Assembly (NCBI RefSeq): GCF_001644605.1
Contig: NZ_CP011388.1
Span: forward strand, 3,066,501-3,130,500
Direction of reading: 5' to 3'
Origin: Paenibacillus swuensis
GTDB taxonomy: Bacteria; Bacillota; Bacilli; Paenibacillales; DY6
DNA: 64,000 bases
In this document: positions 18,444 to 26,672 of the stretch, in pieces
Layout of the letters: each line of letters opens with the position of its first letter
Numbering within the stretch: position 1 is the stretch's first letter
Notes under the pieces: model-generated
Seen by the model: the letters and a program-made list of their open reading frames with translations, nothing else
The model's database searches: none
Told to the model about the DNA's origin: nothing
Translations under genes and position numbers: made by a program

Positions 18444-19316
18444 CTATACGGATCCTTGCCTGCGTTTACGATATTCGCCCGGTGTAAATCCTGTGTGTTT
18501 CTTGAATAGTCGGATAAAATAATTGTCATTCTCCATCCCGATTTCCATGGCGATGGCGGATATTTTCAATTCCGAATGAACCAGCAGCAATTTGGCTTCT
18601 TCCATTCTTAAATAGTGCAGGTATTGCAAGGGCGTGAGTCCGGTATGTTTTTTTAGGCAGCGTGTGAGGTAGTCGATGTGGAAGTGAAACGCTTGTTCCA
18701 TGGTCTGCACTTGGAATGGAACGGTATAGTGACCGGCCAGGTACTCCTTAATCCTGTTGCTTAATTTCATGGAGGGCGTTATTTTCAGCGAGCGCTGAAG
18801 CCCCTTCTGTAACCGGCTCAGAAATTCCATCAGGTATACATGCAATTGTATGGCATTGCCTACATTCAGTAAGCTTTGAATTTGGAGCATGGACTGCAGT
18901 ACCGGGATAAGTTCTGAAACATCGCAGTTCATGTATTTAGGAATAAACATGGAATGCTCACGCGGTGCGGGGTCAACATCGGTTCCTTGCTGGAGAATTC
19001 GGTTCCACTCCAATTCTTTAAGCGGACGCGTTCGGGACACGCCGGGATGCGTGAAATGTACCCAATAAATCTCGGTGTCTTCTTCGCAGGCCTTGTGTCC
19101 GAAATGAGCCATGCCGGGTTCTAAAACCAGAAACTGACCCGGACCCACGGAATAAGCCTGGTCACGTTCTGTCATATACAGAGTGCCTTTCACCACTAAC
19201 AACAAGTCATAAATATGAAATGTTCTCGAATTATGTACATTTCCCGGCTTCCATATATCATGTCCAATGGTAATGAACTGAGGTAACGGAGGTAAAATCA
19301 GCTCAATGCAATTCAT
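18444..19316 (-). CDS. AraC family transcriptional regulator
   Basis: A 290-residue regulator with a cupin sensor domain (about 30-110, VGPGQFLVLEPGMAHFG) and C-terminal AraC double helix-turn-helix (about 185-285, ending FIRLFKKHTGFTPGEYRKRR). It lies between two genes that carry the same promoter module: the GH116 gene, convergent and 3 bases away, and the truncated glycosidase-like gene, divergent. It is the best candidate for the protein that reads that module. The sequence around its own start gives no clear promoter. Confidence 0.88.
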   Translation of the reverse strand: MNCIELILPPLPQFITIGHDIWKPGNVHNSRTFHIYDLLLVVKGTLYMTERDQAYSVGPGQFLVLEPGMAHFGHKACEEDTEIYWVHFTHPGVSRTRPLKELEWNRILQQGTDVDPAPREHSMFIPKYMNCDVSELIPVLQSMLQIQSLLNVGNAIQLHVYLMEFLSRLQKGLQRSLKITPSMKLSNRIKEYLAGHYTVPFQVQTMEQAFHFHIDYLTRCLKKHTGLTPLQYLHYLRMEEAKLLLVHSELKISAIAMEIGMENDNYFIRLFKKHTGFTPGEYRKRRQGSV

Positions 19317-19367
19317 GACACCATCTCCTGTTCACTTCTATTGCGTGCGATTCAGTATATATCGTTT

Positions 19368-19424
19368 TTGTGCTATAACAAGTCGAATCCGTTCCTTACT
19401 TATGAACCATTATACGCTTACATT
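19368..19424 (+). promoter_or_regulatory. Promoter module upstream of truncated glycosidase gene (copy B)
   Basis: TTGTGCTATA gives the extended -10 box TGC-TATAAC, and ACGCTTACATT starts 46 bases after the start of the first box, as in copy A at 15741. Between them the two copies also share AAGTCG and scattered bases. This is probably a co-regulated promoter. Confidence 0.5.
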
Positions 19425-19461
19425 TAATCATATGAACAGTACATCAAAGGAGCGAATTTCA

Positions 19462-20124
19462 ATGCGATTCAGACAAGTACATTTGGACTTTCATACATCG
19501 GAGGCCATAGCCCACATAGGAACCCATTTCACGAAAGAGAACTTTCAGGCTAATTTGATCCGCGGAAGTGTTGATTCTATAACGGTTTTCTCTAAATGCC
19601 ATCACGGTTGGGCTTATCATCCATCCGTTGCCAATCAGCAGCATCCCGAGCTAAAGTTCGATCTGCTCGGTGCCATGATTGAAGCTGCCCATGAAATTAA
19701 TGTCAAGACCCCTGTGTACCTGTCGGCGGGATTAGATGAAAAGCTGGCGCGAGTACATCCGGAATGGTTAATTCGGAACGCGGATGACCGTACCGGTTGG
19801 GTTGACGGATTCATGAAACCGGGTTACCACGAATTCTGCATGAATACCCCTTACTTGCCGATATTGCTTGAGCAGATTAGGGAAGTCGTTACCCGCTATG
19901 ATGCCGACGGTATATTTCTTGACATTGTCGGTGTCCGTAAATGTTACTGTCAATTCTGTGTTCGGACCTTGCGGGAGCGGGGACAGGATCCGAGGGACGA
20001 GGCGGCCGTCTTAACTCTGGCGGAAGAGGTCTATGCGAATTACGGGAATCAAGTAAAAGAACTAGTGCATTCCATTAAGCCGGGTCTAGGTACGCACAGA
20101 CCTTACCGTTCCTGGTGTGGCTGA
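19462..20124 (+). pseudogene. Truncated glycosidase-like gene (N-terminal third only)
   Basis: The reading frame starts at ATG 19462 with AAAGGAG 9 bases upstream and gives 220 residues. The N-terminal part looks like the catalytic barrel of a large cytoplasmic glycosidase (SITVFSKCHHGWAYHPS, KTPVYLSAGLDEK, then DADGIFLDIVGVRKCYCQFC with a candidate catalytic Asp). My recollection places similar sequences in alpha-L-fucosidase-like or amylase-like barrel proteins of about 650-700 residues; this is not certain. Similarity appears to stop at SIKPGL near 20087, after which the frame runs into LamG-derived sequence and ends. It is therefore a 5' fragment, with its promoter module intact. The product is unlikely to work. 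Confidence 0.7.
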
Positions 20125-21184
20125 CAAGCAATGGCATCTGATTACGGTTACGCATAACCGGGACGGAGAGGCTAAAATTTACAAAGACGGACAAGCAGCC
20201 GCTTCGGCCAATATTGCCCCTAAACAAGGAAGCATCGATACGACTTACAGCACCAAGGTGGCCCAGGACGGGACAGGCACGTACAACTATGCTTTGAATG
20301 CCAAAATCGACCATCTTCAAATGTTCAAAAGAGAGCTGACCGCAAACGAGGTTCTGTCTCTCTATAAGTCGGCGCCGTCATCTCCCAAGAAAGTGTTGGT
20401 TATCGGGATCGACGGGCTAAGACCGGACGCTCTGCAAGCAGCCAACACCCCTAACATCGACGCCCTAGTCAGCAACGGAAGCTACAGCTGGAATGCTCAA
20501 GCCAATTCCAACTATACGTGGAGCGCAACCGGCTGGTCGACGGTACATACAGGTGTGTGGTACGGCAAACATGGCGTAAAAGATAACTCTTGGGCCAATT
20601 CGAACTTCAGCCAATATCCGCCTCTGATGAATCGGGTTGAGGATTATAACAGCACTTTGTACACCGCTTCCATCGTGCATTGGGCACCGATTAATGCGAC
20701 CCTGCTCAGCGGTATCGATAAGGAAGTGAATGTCTCTACGGACACGGCAGTTACAACGGAAACGCAAAAGCTTATGCAGACAGCCAATCCCGACTTGACG
20801 TTTGTACATTACGACGATGTCGACCATGCGGGTCACGATTACGGTTTCAGCCCCGCGGTTCCTCAGTATATCAGCGCGATTGAAGCGATCGACGCCAAAG
20901 TCGGCACCCTGGTCAATGCGGTTACCAGCCGTGAACAATACGCGCAGGAAGATTGGCTTATCATTCTAACTACCGACCACGGAGGTAAAGGCACTTCGCA
21001 CGGCGGAAGCAGTGTGGAAGAGAGAACCATCTTCCTGATTGTGAGCGGCACAAGCGCGGCTAAAGGCGCTCTGGCTGCCGCTCCCAACCAGACGGATACC
21101 CTGATTACAGCGCTGAAGCACCTGAATGTTCCGATCCGGACGGAATGGAATCTGGACGGTAAAGCTGTCGGATTGCTGCCCTAA
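20117..21184 (+). pseudogene. Truncated LamG plus alkaline-phosphatase-superfamily phosphodiesterase
   Basis: The frame opens at about 20090; GTG 20117 is the first possible start. Residues 1-85 are the second half of a LamG/concanavalin-like domain (WHLITVTHNRDGEAKIYKDG to LQMFKRELTANEVLSLYKSA), missing its first half and any signal peptide. Residues about 90-350 are a nucleotide pyrophosphatase/phosphodiesterase-type domain of the alkaline phosphatase superfamily: KVLVIGIDGLRPDAL with the metal Asp, nucleophile region in WSATGWST, DDVDHAGHDYG and TTDHGG with further metal ligands. The catalytic domain looks intact, but the protein has lost its export signal and has no ribosome-binding site of its own. 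It overlaps the preceding fragment by 8 bases. Confidence 0.7.
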
Positions 21185-21190
21185 CATGCG

Positions 21191-21218
21191 AAAACCCCGG
21201 CTTCCCGCCGGGGTTTTT
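21191..21218 (+). terminator. Terminator after the phosphodiesterase fragment
   Basis: AAAACCCCGGC and GCCGGGGTTTT form an 11-base-pair stem around TTCCC, followed by T. Confidence 0.88.
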
Positions 21219-21274
21219 CAATCAACTATATGTTCGGGTATGTAATGATCCTTCCGAAACCTCGGAAGCTTGCC

Positions 21275-21787
21275 TTAAAGGTTGCTGGGCTCCGAATACA
21301 CGGCGGCTACGCCTGTGTCGCGGGCAAGCCGGAAGCCGCAATTCATGCAGAACTTGGTTTCCTCTTCAATTTCCTCTTTGCATGAAGGGCAAGTATCCAG
21401 CGTTTCCTCAGGTTCTTCCTCAACAACGACCGCTAACTCCCCGAAACGGTTGCCGCATTCAGGACAAAACTTAGCCCCCAGAGGAGCGACAGCGCCGCAT
21501 GAGCATTGACGTTCATTCTTATACTGGTGAATTCGATATTCGAGTTTTTCCACTTCCTGTTCCAAAGCTTGAATATCTCTTGAAATTTCATCAATCGGAC
21601 GTTCAGCCAGAGCAAGGTCGCGCACGCGGTAAGCCTCATAAACGGCTTCGCCCATTTCATGGAGCTTGTCGTCCATTTGTTCGCGTAAATCTCCGATTTG
21701 CGTTCTGAGTCTGTTTATTTCAACCGCTGTTTGCGCTTTGCGTCCCGCATCAGCCGCGCTTCTTCTGAGTTTATCAAACAAATTCAT
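21275..21787 (-). CDS. Coiled-coil protein with two C-terminal zinc ribbons
   Basis: A 170-residue protein of unknown function. Residues about 5-90 are predicted coiled coil, rich in Glu, Lys, Arg and Leu. Two zinc ribbons follow, each with two CxxC-type knuckles: CSCG ... CPECG near 93-112 and CPSC ... CMNCG near 134-152. There is no signal peptide or membrane span. AAGGGGG lies upstream of the ATG. It stands alone between the phosphodiesterase fragment and the xylose locus. A scaffold or nucleic-acid-binding role is possible, but nothing here decides it. Confidence 0.75.
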   Translation of the reverse strand: MNLFDKLRRSAADAGRKAQTAVEINRLRTQIGDLREQMDDKLHEMGEAVYEAYRVRDLALAERPIDEISRDIQALEQEVEKLEYRIHQYKNERQCSCGAVAPLGAKFCPECGNRFGELAVVVEEEPEETLDTCPSCKEEIEEETKFCMNCGFRLARDTGVAAVYSEPSNL

Positions 21788-21915
21788 GGATTAAATCCCC
21801 CTTATGGTAATAAAACTTCTATATCCAAATGATGATTTAACCTACTTTACCGCAATTGAAACAGACAAACCAATAAAAATTTTTAATAGGTCTTGCAAAA
21901 TAACTCGAATCGAGA

Positions 21916-23073
21916 CTAATGACCTAATGTCACCCGATCTTTAGTCATGAAAAATTCAACCGCGATTGAAGCCGCTCCCAGGACTGTGGAACGATCGCCC
22001 AGTTCAGCGAATTCAATACGGACCGGGCCGCGGTGGTAGGGCAATGCGCGCGCTTCAACCGTCTGGCGGATTCCCTCGGCGACCCAAGGCTCCGCATGGA
22101 TGATTTCATTGCCGATTAGAATGAGCTCAGGGTTCATCACGTTGATGATATTCGCAACGCCAATTCCTAATGAAGTTGAAATGTTGATCAGCTCGGAAGT
22201 GGCTTCTTCATGACCTGCTAGGGCATTTCCCGCTGCTGAAAGAAACGTGCCGTCCCCGGATGCGGGCGTTAGGGCCTGCTCGGAAGCATACAATTCCAGA
22301 CAGCCTATGTTGCCGCAAGTACAGCGGATGCCCGACGCATTGATCGACATATGGCCCGTTTCACCGGAAAAGCCATAAGCGCCTTTGAACAATTCCCTAT
22401 TCAAAATGATCCCGGTCCCAATGCCTGTACCTACGCTGAAATAAACCTGGTTTCGGGAATCCTTGCCGGCGCCGTATCTCATCTCGCCCAACGCACCGAC
22501 ATTCGCTTCATTATCAATGGTCACAGGCAGGTTCAACTGACCGGAGACCAGCTCCTGAAGACGGACGTTCTCCCAACCCAGATTAGGGGCGAACAGTACG
22601 GTGCCGTTCGCGTCCACAATGCCCGGTACGCCAATACCAACGCCGACAACGCCTTGAGGGGAAAGGGGAGCTTGCTCCGACAGAGCTTGTATCATGTTAA
22701 GCAGTTGTTGCAATACCGATTCCGGTTTCCGACTCGCGAGAGGTTGCTTAAGTTCGGTGATAATATCGCCTTCCAAATCCGTAAGGACACCGACCAATTC
22801 ATGAACCCGCAAATCGATGCCGACAGCATATCCCGCCCTTTTCTGAAAAGTCAGCATCACGGGACGACGGCCTCCGCTGGATTCACCGGGACCGGTTTCG
22901 TCCACAAACCTTTCTTCAATCAGCTCATTCACCAAGGAAGATACCGTGCCTTTGTTAAGACCGCTAACCTCGGCCAGCTTGGCGCGGGAAAGCGGAGAGT
23001 GGATGCGGATGAGTCCGAGAATGATGGATTTATTGATTTTTTTGACCAGATGCTGATCACCTGTAGTACGCAT
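21916..23073 (-). CDS. xylR: Xylose repressor, ROK family
   Basis: A 385-residue ROK-family repressor. An N-terminal winged helix (about 15-75, LSRAKLAEVSGLNKGTVSSLVNELI) binds DNA. The ROK sugar-binding domain follows with GIGVPGIVD, an ATP-type loop and the zinc motif CTCGNIGCLE near residue 255. The ATG at 23073 has GGAG 7 bases upstream; the frame stays open to 23136 without a supported start. It is divergent from xylA, and a clear xylO palindrome lies between them, so it should release the xyl genes when xylose is present. Confidence 0.92.
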   Translation of the reverse strand: MRTTGDQHLVKKINKSIILGLIRIHSPLSRAKLAEVSGLNKGTVSSLVNELIEERFVDETGPGESSGGRRPVMLTFQKRAGYAVGIDLRVHELVGVLTDLEGDIITELKQPLASRKPESVLQQLLNMIQALSEQAPLSPQGVVGVGIGVPGIVDANGTVLFAPNLGWENVRLQELVSGQLNLPVTIDNEANVGALGEMRYGAGKDSRNQVYFSVGTGIGTGIILNRELFKGAYGFSGETGHMSINASGIRCTCGNIGCLELYASEQALTPASGDGTFLSAAGNALAGHEEATSELINISTSLGIGVANIINVMNPELILIGNEIIHAEPWVAEGIRQTVEARALPYHRGPVRIEFAELGDRSTVLGAASIAVEFFMTKDRVTLGH

Positions 23074-23136
23074 GAATACACTCCGTTCGAGAATAGAATC
23101 TTGTTCTAGTGTAGTGTGAAAAAATAAGAATAGCAA

Positions 23137-23163
23137 CTTAGTTTATCCATTGCACAAACTAAG
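23137..23163. promoter_or_regulatory. xylO operator
   Basis: CTTAGTTTAT and ACAAACTAAG flank a 7-base centre, closely matching the Bacillus XylR operator half sites TTAGTTTG/CAAACTAA. It overlaps the xylA -35 box, so bound XylR would block RNA polymerase. Confidence 0.85.
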
Positions 23164-23178
23164 ATGTCATGTTATGCT
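23150..23178 (+). promoter_or_regulatory. xylA promoter
   Basis: A -35 box TTGCAC at 23150 and -10 box TATGCT at 23173 are 17 bases apart. The right half of xylO covers the spacer and -35. Confidence 0.7.
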
Positions 23179-23236
23179 ACAGGTGATCAAGTCGAAAATA
23201 TCCAACGGGTAAACACATTTTAGGAGGAATTATACA

Positions 23237-24547
23237 ATGGCTTATTTTGAAAACGTAAACAAAATTCAATTCGAAGGCAAAGATTCCCGCAATCCCCTTG
23301 CTTATAAACATTACAATGCGGAAGAAGTCGTAGCGGGGCGCACGATGGATGAGCACCTGCGGTTCGCCATGGCTTACTGGCATACCCTGACCGGCGGAGG
23401 CTCGGATCCGTTCGGCGCCGACACAGCCATTCGCGGTTACAGCAAGTTTAACGGCATGGATTTGGCTAAAGCCCGTGTGGAGGCGGCCTTCGAATTTTTG
23501 GAGAAAACCGGCATTTCCTATTACTGTTTCCATGATCGTGACATTGCCCCCGAAGGAGCCAATCTGAAAGAAACGAACGCGAACCTCGATGTGATTGTGG
23601 CGATGCTTAAAAACTATATGAAAACAAGCGGCAAGAAGTTGCTGTGGAACACAGCCAACATGTTCACAAATCCACGCTTCGTGCACGGTGCGGGAACGAC
23701 TTCCAATGCGGAAGTTTATGCTTACGCCGGTGCGCAGCTCAAGAAAGGTCTTGAAGTCGGTAAAGAGCTCGGAGCGGAAAACTATGTGTTCTGGGGCGGC
23801 CGCGAGGGCTATGAAACACTTTTGAATACAGATATGAAGCTGGAGTTGGATAATCTGGCGCGCCTGTACCATATGGCTATCGATTATTCGAAGGAGATCG
23901 GCTTTGACGCGCAATTCCTGATTGAACCGAAGCCGAAAGAGCCGACAAAACATCAATACGACTTTGATACGGCAACTTGTGTGGCCTTCCTGCAAACGTA
24001 CGGGTTGAAGGATCATTTCAAGCTGAACCTGGAAGCCAACCACGCCACCCTGGCAGGACACACGTTCGAGCATGAGCTTCGTGTAGCTTCCATGCACGGT
24101 ATGCTTGGTTCCCTGGATGCGAACCAAGGCGATCTGCTGCTGGGCTGGGATACGGATGAGTTCCCGACGGATCTGTACGCGACGACCATGACGATGTACG
24201 AAGTGCTTAAGAACGGCGGCATCGGACGCGGCGGCATTAACTTTGACGCGAAGATCAGACGCGCTTCGTTCGAACCGGTCGATTTGTTCTACGCTCATAT
24301 TGCAGGTATGGACGCTTATGCCAAAGGCTTGAAAGTGGCAGCCAAGCTGATTGAAGACCGCGCGTTGGATACGTTCATTGATGAGCGTTACAGCTCCTTT
24401 AAGGAAGGCATCGGCGCTGACATCGTGGCTGGTAAAGCAACGTTGCATACGCTTGAGAAGCATGCGCTGAACCAAGGGGAAATCCGTAATGTGTCCGGCC
24501 GCCAAGAACTGATCAAGTCGGTAGTTAACCAATACCTGTTCGGTTAA
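23237..24547 (+). CDS. xylA: Xylose isomerase
   Basis: A 436-residue class II xylose isomerase that converts D-xylose to D-xylulose in the cytoplasm. Family motifs are present: [13 protein letters not shown] with the catalytic His and Asp near residue 100, [14 protein letters not shown] near 183, [13 protein letters not shown] with metal Glu near 233, and [16 protein letters not shown] near 265 with metal ligands. The length fits. TAGGAGG precedes the ATG by 9 bases. It is controlled by xylO/XylR. A terminator follows, and xylulokinase comes 470 bases later under a separate leader. Confidence 0.97.
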   Translation: MAYFENVNKIQFEGKDSRNPLAYKHYNAEEVVAGRTMDEHLRFAMAYWHTLTGGGSDPFGADTAIRGYSKFNGMDLAKARVEAAFEFLEKTGISYYCFHDRDIAPEGANLKETNANLDVIVAMLKNYMKTSGKKLLWNTANMFTNPRFVHGAGTTSNAEVYAYAGAQLKKGLEVGKELGAENYVFWGGREGYETLLNTDMKLELDNLARLYHMAIDYSKEIGFDAQFLIEPKPKEPTKHQYDFDTATCVAFLQTYGLKDHFKLNLEANHATLAGHTFEHELRVASMHGMLGSLDANQGDLLLGWDTDEFPTDLYATTMTMYEVLKNGGIGRGGINFDAKIRRASFEPVDLFYAHIAGMDAYAKGLKVAAKLIEDRALDTFIDERYSSFKEGIGADIVAGKATLHTLEKHALNQGEIRNVSGRQELIKSVVNQYLFG

Positions 24548-24555
24548 GTTAAGCT

Positions 24556-24586
24556 GCGAGGCGGCCTGCGGGTCGCCTTCGTTTTG
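24556..24586 (+). terminator. Terminator after xylA
   Basis: AGGCGGCC pairs with GGTCGCCT (one G-U) around a 4-base loop, followed by TCGTTTTG. It is moderate in strength because the T-run is short. Confidence 0.6.
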
Positions 24587-24782
24587 TTGACCACCTTGAA
24601 AAGTATATGTTTTCGCTCGCGAAAACACGCTTTTCCAATTGGCATAATAACCTACCTTTAATCGCGGTCGCCCATCCTGAGAAGCCTCAATAGAAGTTAC
24701 TTTAAGGCAAGGAGAAGTGCAAAGCGGATGATGAGATACGAGTTGGCAGATATGCTCATGATAAATAAGAGGTTCAAATAGC

Positions 24783-24957
24783 TTAGCGTAAGATTTTTAC
24801 GTTATTGGAGAAATCGACAGGATTAGCGTAAGTTTTTTACGTTAATTTGCTTATAACACCAAGAATTCAGGTCAAAGTCAAGAATTGGTCAGAAATAACG
24901 TGATTTTTCAACGCTATTTTGGCACGGAATATGTTTAACGTAGTTTTATTACGCTAA
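24783..24957. repeat. Four 23-base hairpin repeats in mirror-symmetric array
   Basis: Copies lie at 24783-24805, 24823-24845, 24895-24917 and 24935-24957. Copies 1 and 2 read TTAGCGTAA-N5-TTACGTTA plus A or T; copies 3 and 4 are the inverse orientation, for example TTAACGTAG-N5-TTACGCTAA. Starts are exactly 40 bases apart within each pair, and the whole array is symmetric about base 24870. The sequence between copies is not conserved. The rest of the 24548-25017 gap shows only the xylA terminator and the xylB ribosome-binding site. Possible roles are regulator sites, a leader RNA or a small mobile repeat. Confidence 0.8.
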
Positions 24958-25017
24958 GCACCGAATGAATGAATGGTTAACGGGTTCTATGAACGGATTG
25001 GACGGAGGGGAAAGGGT

Positions 25018-26511
25018 ATGAAGTATGTTTTAGGGATTGATCTGGGCACAAGCAGTGTGAAAGCAGTGCTGGTCAACGATGCGGGCGACGTCAGCGCGGA
25101 AGCTACGGCAGCTTATCCGTTGATACAAGAAGAGTCCGGATATAGTGAGCAAGACCCGGACGAGTGGGTTAAAGGTACCCTTCTTGCCGTCCGCAGCGTA
25201 ATGTCCGAGAGCGGCGTGGCTGCGGAACGCGTCGAAGGAATGAGCTTTTCCGGGCAAATGCACGGGTTGGTACTGCTGGACCGGGATCGCAAAGTCATCC
25301 GCAACGCGATTCTGTGGAACGATACGCGCACTACGGCGCAGTGCAGGACGATCGAGCAGGTGCTTGGCGACCGGCTGTTGACCATAACCCGAAACCCGGC
25401 GCTGGAAGGATTTACCTTGCCGAAGCTGCTCTGGGTGAAGGAGCACGAGCCTGAGCTGTACGCTAGGGCAGATGTGTTCGTTCTGCCCAAGGATTACCTG
25501 CGATACCGCCTGACGGGGCAGATCGCGATGGATCTTTCCGACGCAGCGGGCACGCTGCTGCTCGACGTGGGCGCGAAGCGCTGGAGCGCCGAGATTTGCG
25601 AAGCGCTCGGCGTGGACTCGGCCGTCTGCCCGCCGCTGGTGGAATCGTCCGACGAAGTCGGTACGATTACAGCCCAGGTGGCGGAGCAGACCGGCCTCTC
25701 GCCCGCGACGAAGGTGTTCGCGGGCGGTGCCGACAATGCCTGCGGCGCCATCGGCGCGGGCATTCTCGGGGGCGAAGCCACGATGTGCTCCATCGGCACA
25801 TCGGGCGTCGTGCTTTCCTACGAGACCGACGGAAGCGCGGATTACGGCGGTCGGGTGCACTTCTTCAACCACGGGCAGAAGGACGCCTTCTACGCGATGG
25901 GGGTGACCCTCGCGGCGGGCTACAGCCTGCAGTGGTTCAGGGAGACGTTCGCGCCTGCGGTCGCGTTCGACTCTTTGCTCGCGCCGCTGGGCGACACATC
26001 GCCCGGCGCGAAAGGGCTGCTGTTCACCCCGTACCTCGCGGGTGAACGGACGCCGCATGCCGACGCGGTCATCCGCGGCAGCTTTGTGGGCATGGACGGC
26101 GCTCATGAGCTGGGCCACTTCACGCGCGCCGTCGTGGAAGGGATCACGTACTCGTTACGCGAGTCCGTGGACATCCTGCGCGCGTCGGGCAAGCGCGTGA
26201 GCAGCATCACCTCCATCGGCGGCGGGGCGAAGAACGAACATTGGCTGCAGCTGCAGGCCGATGTGTTCGGCGCCGAGGTTGTGAAGCTCACGACCGAACA
26301 GGGTCCCGCGATGGGCGCCGCCATGCTGGCGGCGGTGGGCTGCGGCTGGTTTGGCTCTCTGGCGGAATGCGCGGAGCGCTTTATCCGCCCGGCCAAGACG
26401 TTCCAGCCGAACGCGGAGCGGCAGAAGCAGTACGACGAGTTGTACTCGGTGTACTGCGATGTGTATGCCGCTACGCGGCCGCTGAACGAGCGGCTTGCGA
26501 AGTTCAGATAA
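25018..26511 (+). CDS. xylB: Xylulokinase
   Basis: A 497-residue FGGY-family kinase that phosphorylates D-xylulose to D-xylulose 5-phosphate. It has the N-terminal ATPase loop GIDLGTSSVKAVL, the substrate segment MSFSGQMHGLV near residue 75, the NDTR element near 100, and the C-terminal GGGAKNEHWLQLQADVFG near 400. The ATG at 25018 is preceded by GGAGGGG; an in-frame upstream ATG at 24973 lacks a ribosome-binding site. From about 25,490 to 26,450 the base composition becomes strongly GC-rich, unlike xylA and the first part of this gene. A terminator follows. Confidence 0.95.
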   Translation: MKYVLGIDLGTSSVKAVLVNDAGDVSAEATAAYPLIQEESGYSEQDPDEWVKGTLLAVRSVMSESGVAAERVEGMSFSGQMHGLVLLDRDRKVIRNAILWNDTRTTAQCRTIEQVLGDRLLTITRNPALEGFTLPKLLWVKEHEPELYARADVFVLPKDYLRYRLTGQIAMDLSDAAGTLLLDVGAKRWSAEICEALGVDSAVCPPLVESSDEVGTITAQVAEQTGLSPATKVFAGGADNACGAIGAGILGGEATMCSIGTSGVVLSYETDGSADYGGRVHFFNHGQKDAFYAMGVTLAAGYSLQWFRETFAPAVAFDSLLAPLGDTSPGAKGLLFTPYLAGERTPHADAVIRGSFVGMDGAHELGHFTRAVVEGITYSLRESVDILRASGKRVSSITSIGGGAKNEHWLQLQADVFGAEVVKLTTEQGPAMGAAMLAAVGCGWFGSLAECAERFIRPAKTFQPNAERQKQYDELYSVYCDVYAATRPLNERLAKFR

Positions 26512-26517
26512 AATCAG

Positions 26518-26563
26518 GCCTTACAACTAGAACGAGCTGAGCTCGTCGGTTGTAAGGCTTTTA
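26518..26563 (+). terminator. Terminator after xylB
   Basis: GCCTTACAAC at 26518 pairs with GTTGTAAGGC at 26549, with an inner ACGAGCT/AGCTCGT stem, followed by TTTTA. Confidence 0.85.
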
Positions 26564-26672
26564 TTATGGCGGCTTCGCGCCTTCAATTGAGCTGCCGGCT
26601 AGGATGGAGTATAATAAGTGCTTGCAACTGCATGGTCGGATTTCGAATTTACAAAGAAAAGAGGGTTTTCCT

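Noticed and set aside
23177-24628. Long open frame on the minus strand across xylA
   Set aside because: It is exactly antisense to xylA, has no ribosome-binding site and matches no family; an artefact of the codon pattern of xylA.
25030-26118. Long open frame on the minus strand across xylB
   Set aside because: Caused by the GC-rich codon use of xylB; the product is low in complexity with no recognisable domain.
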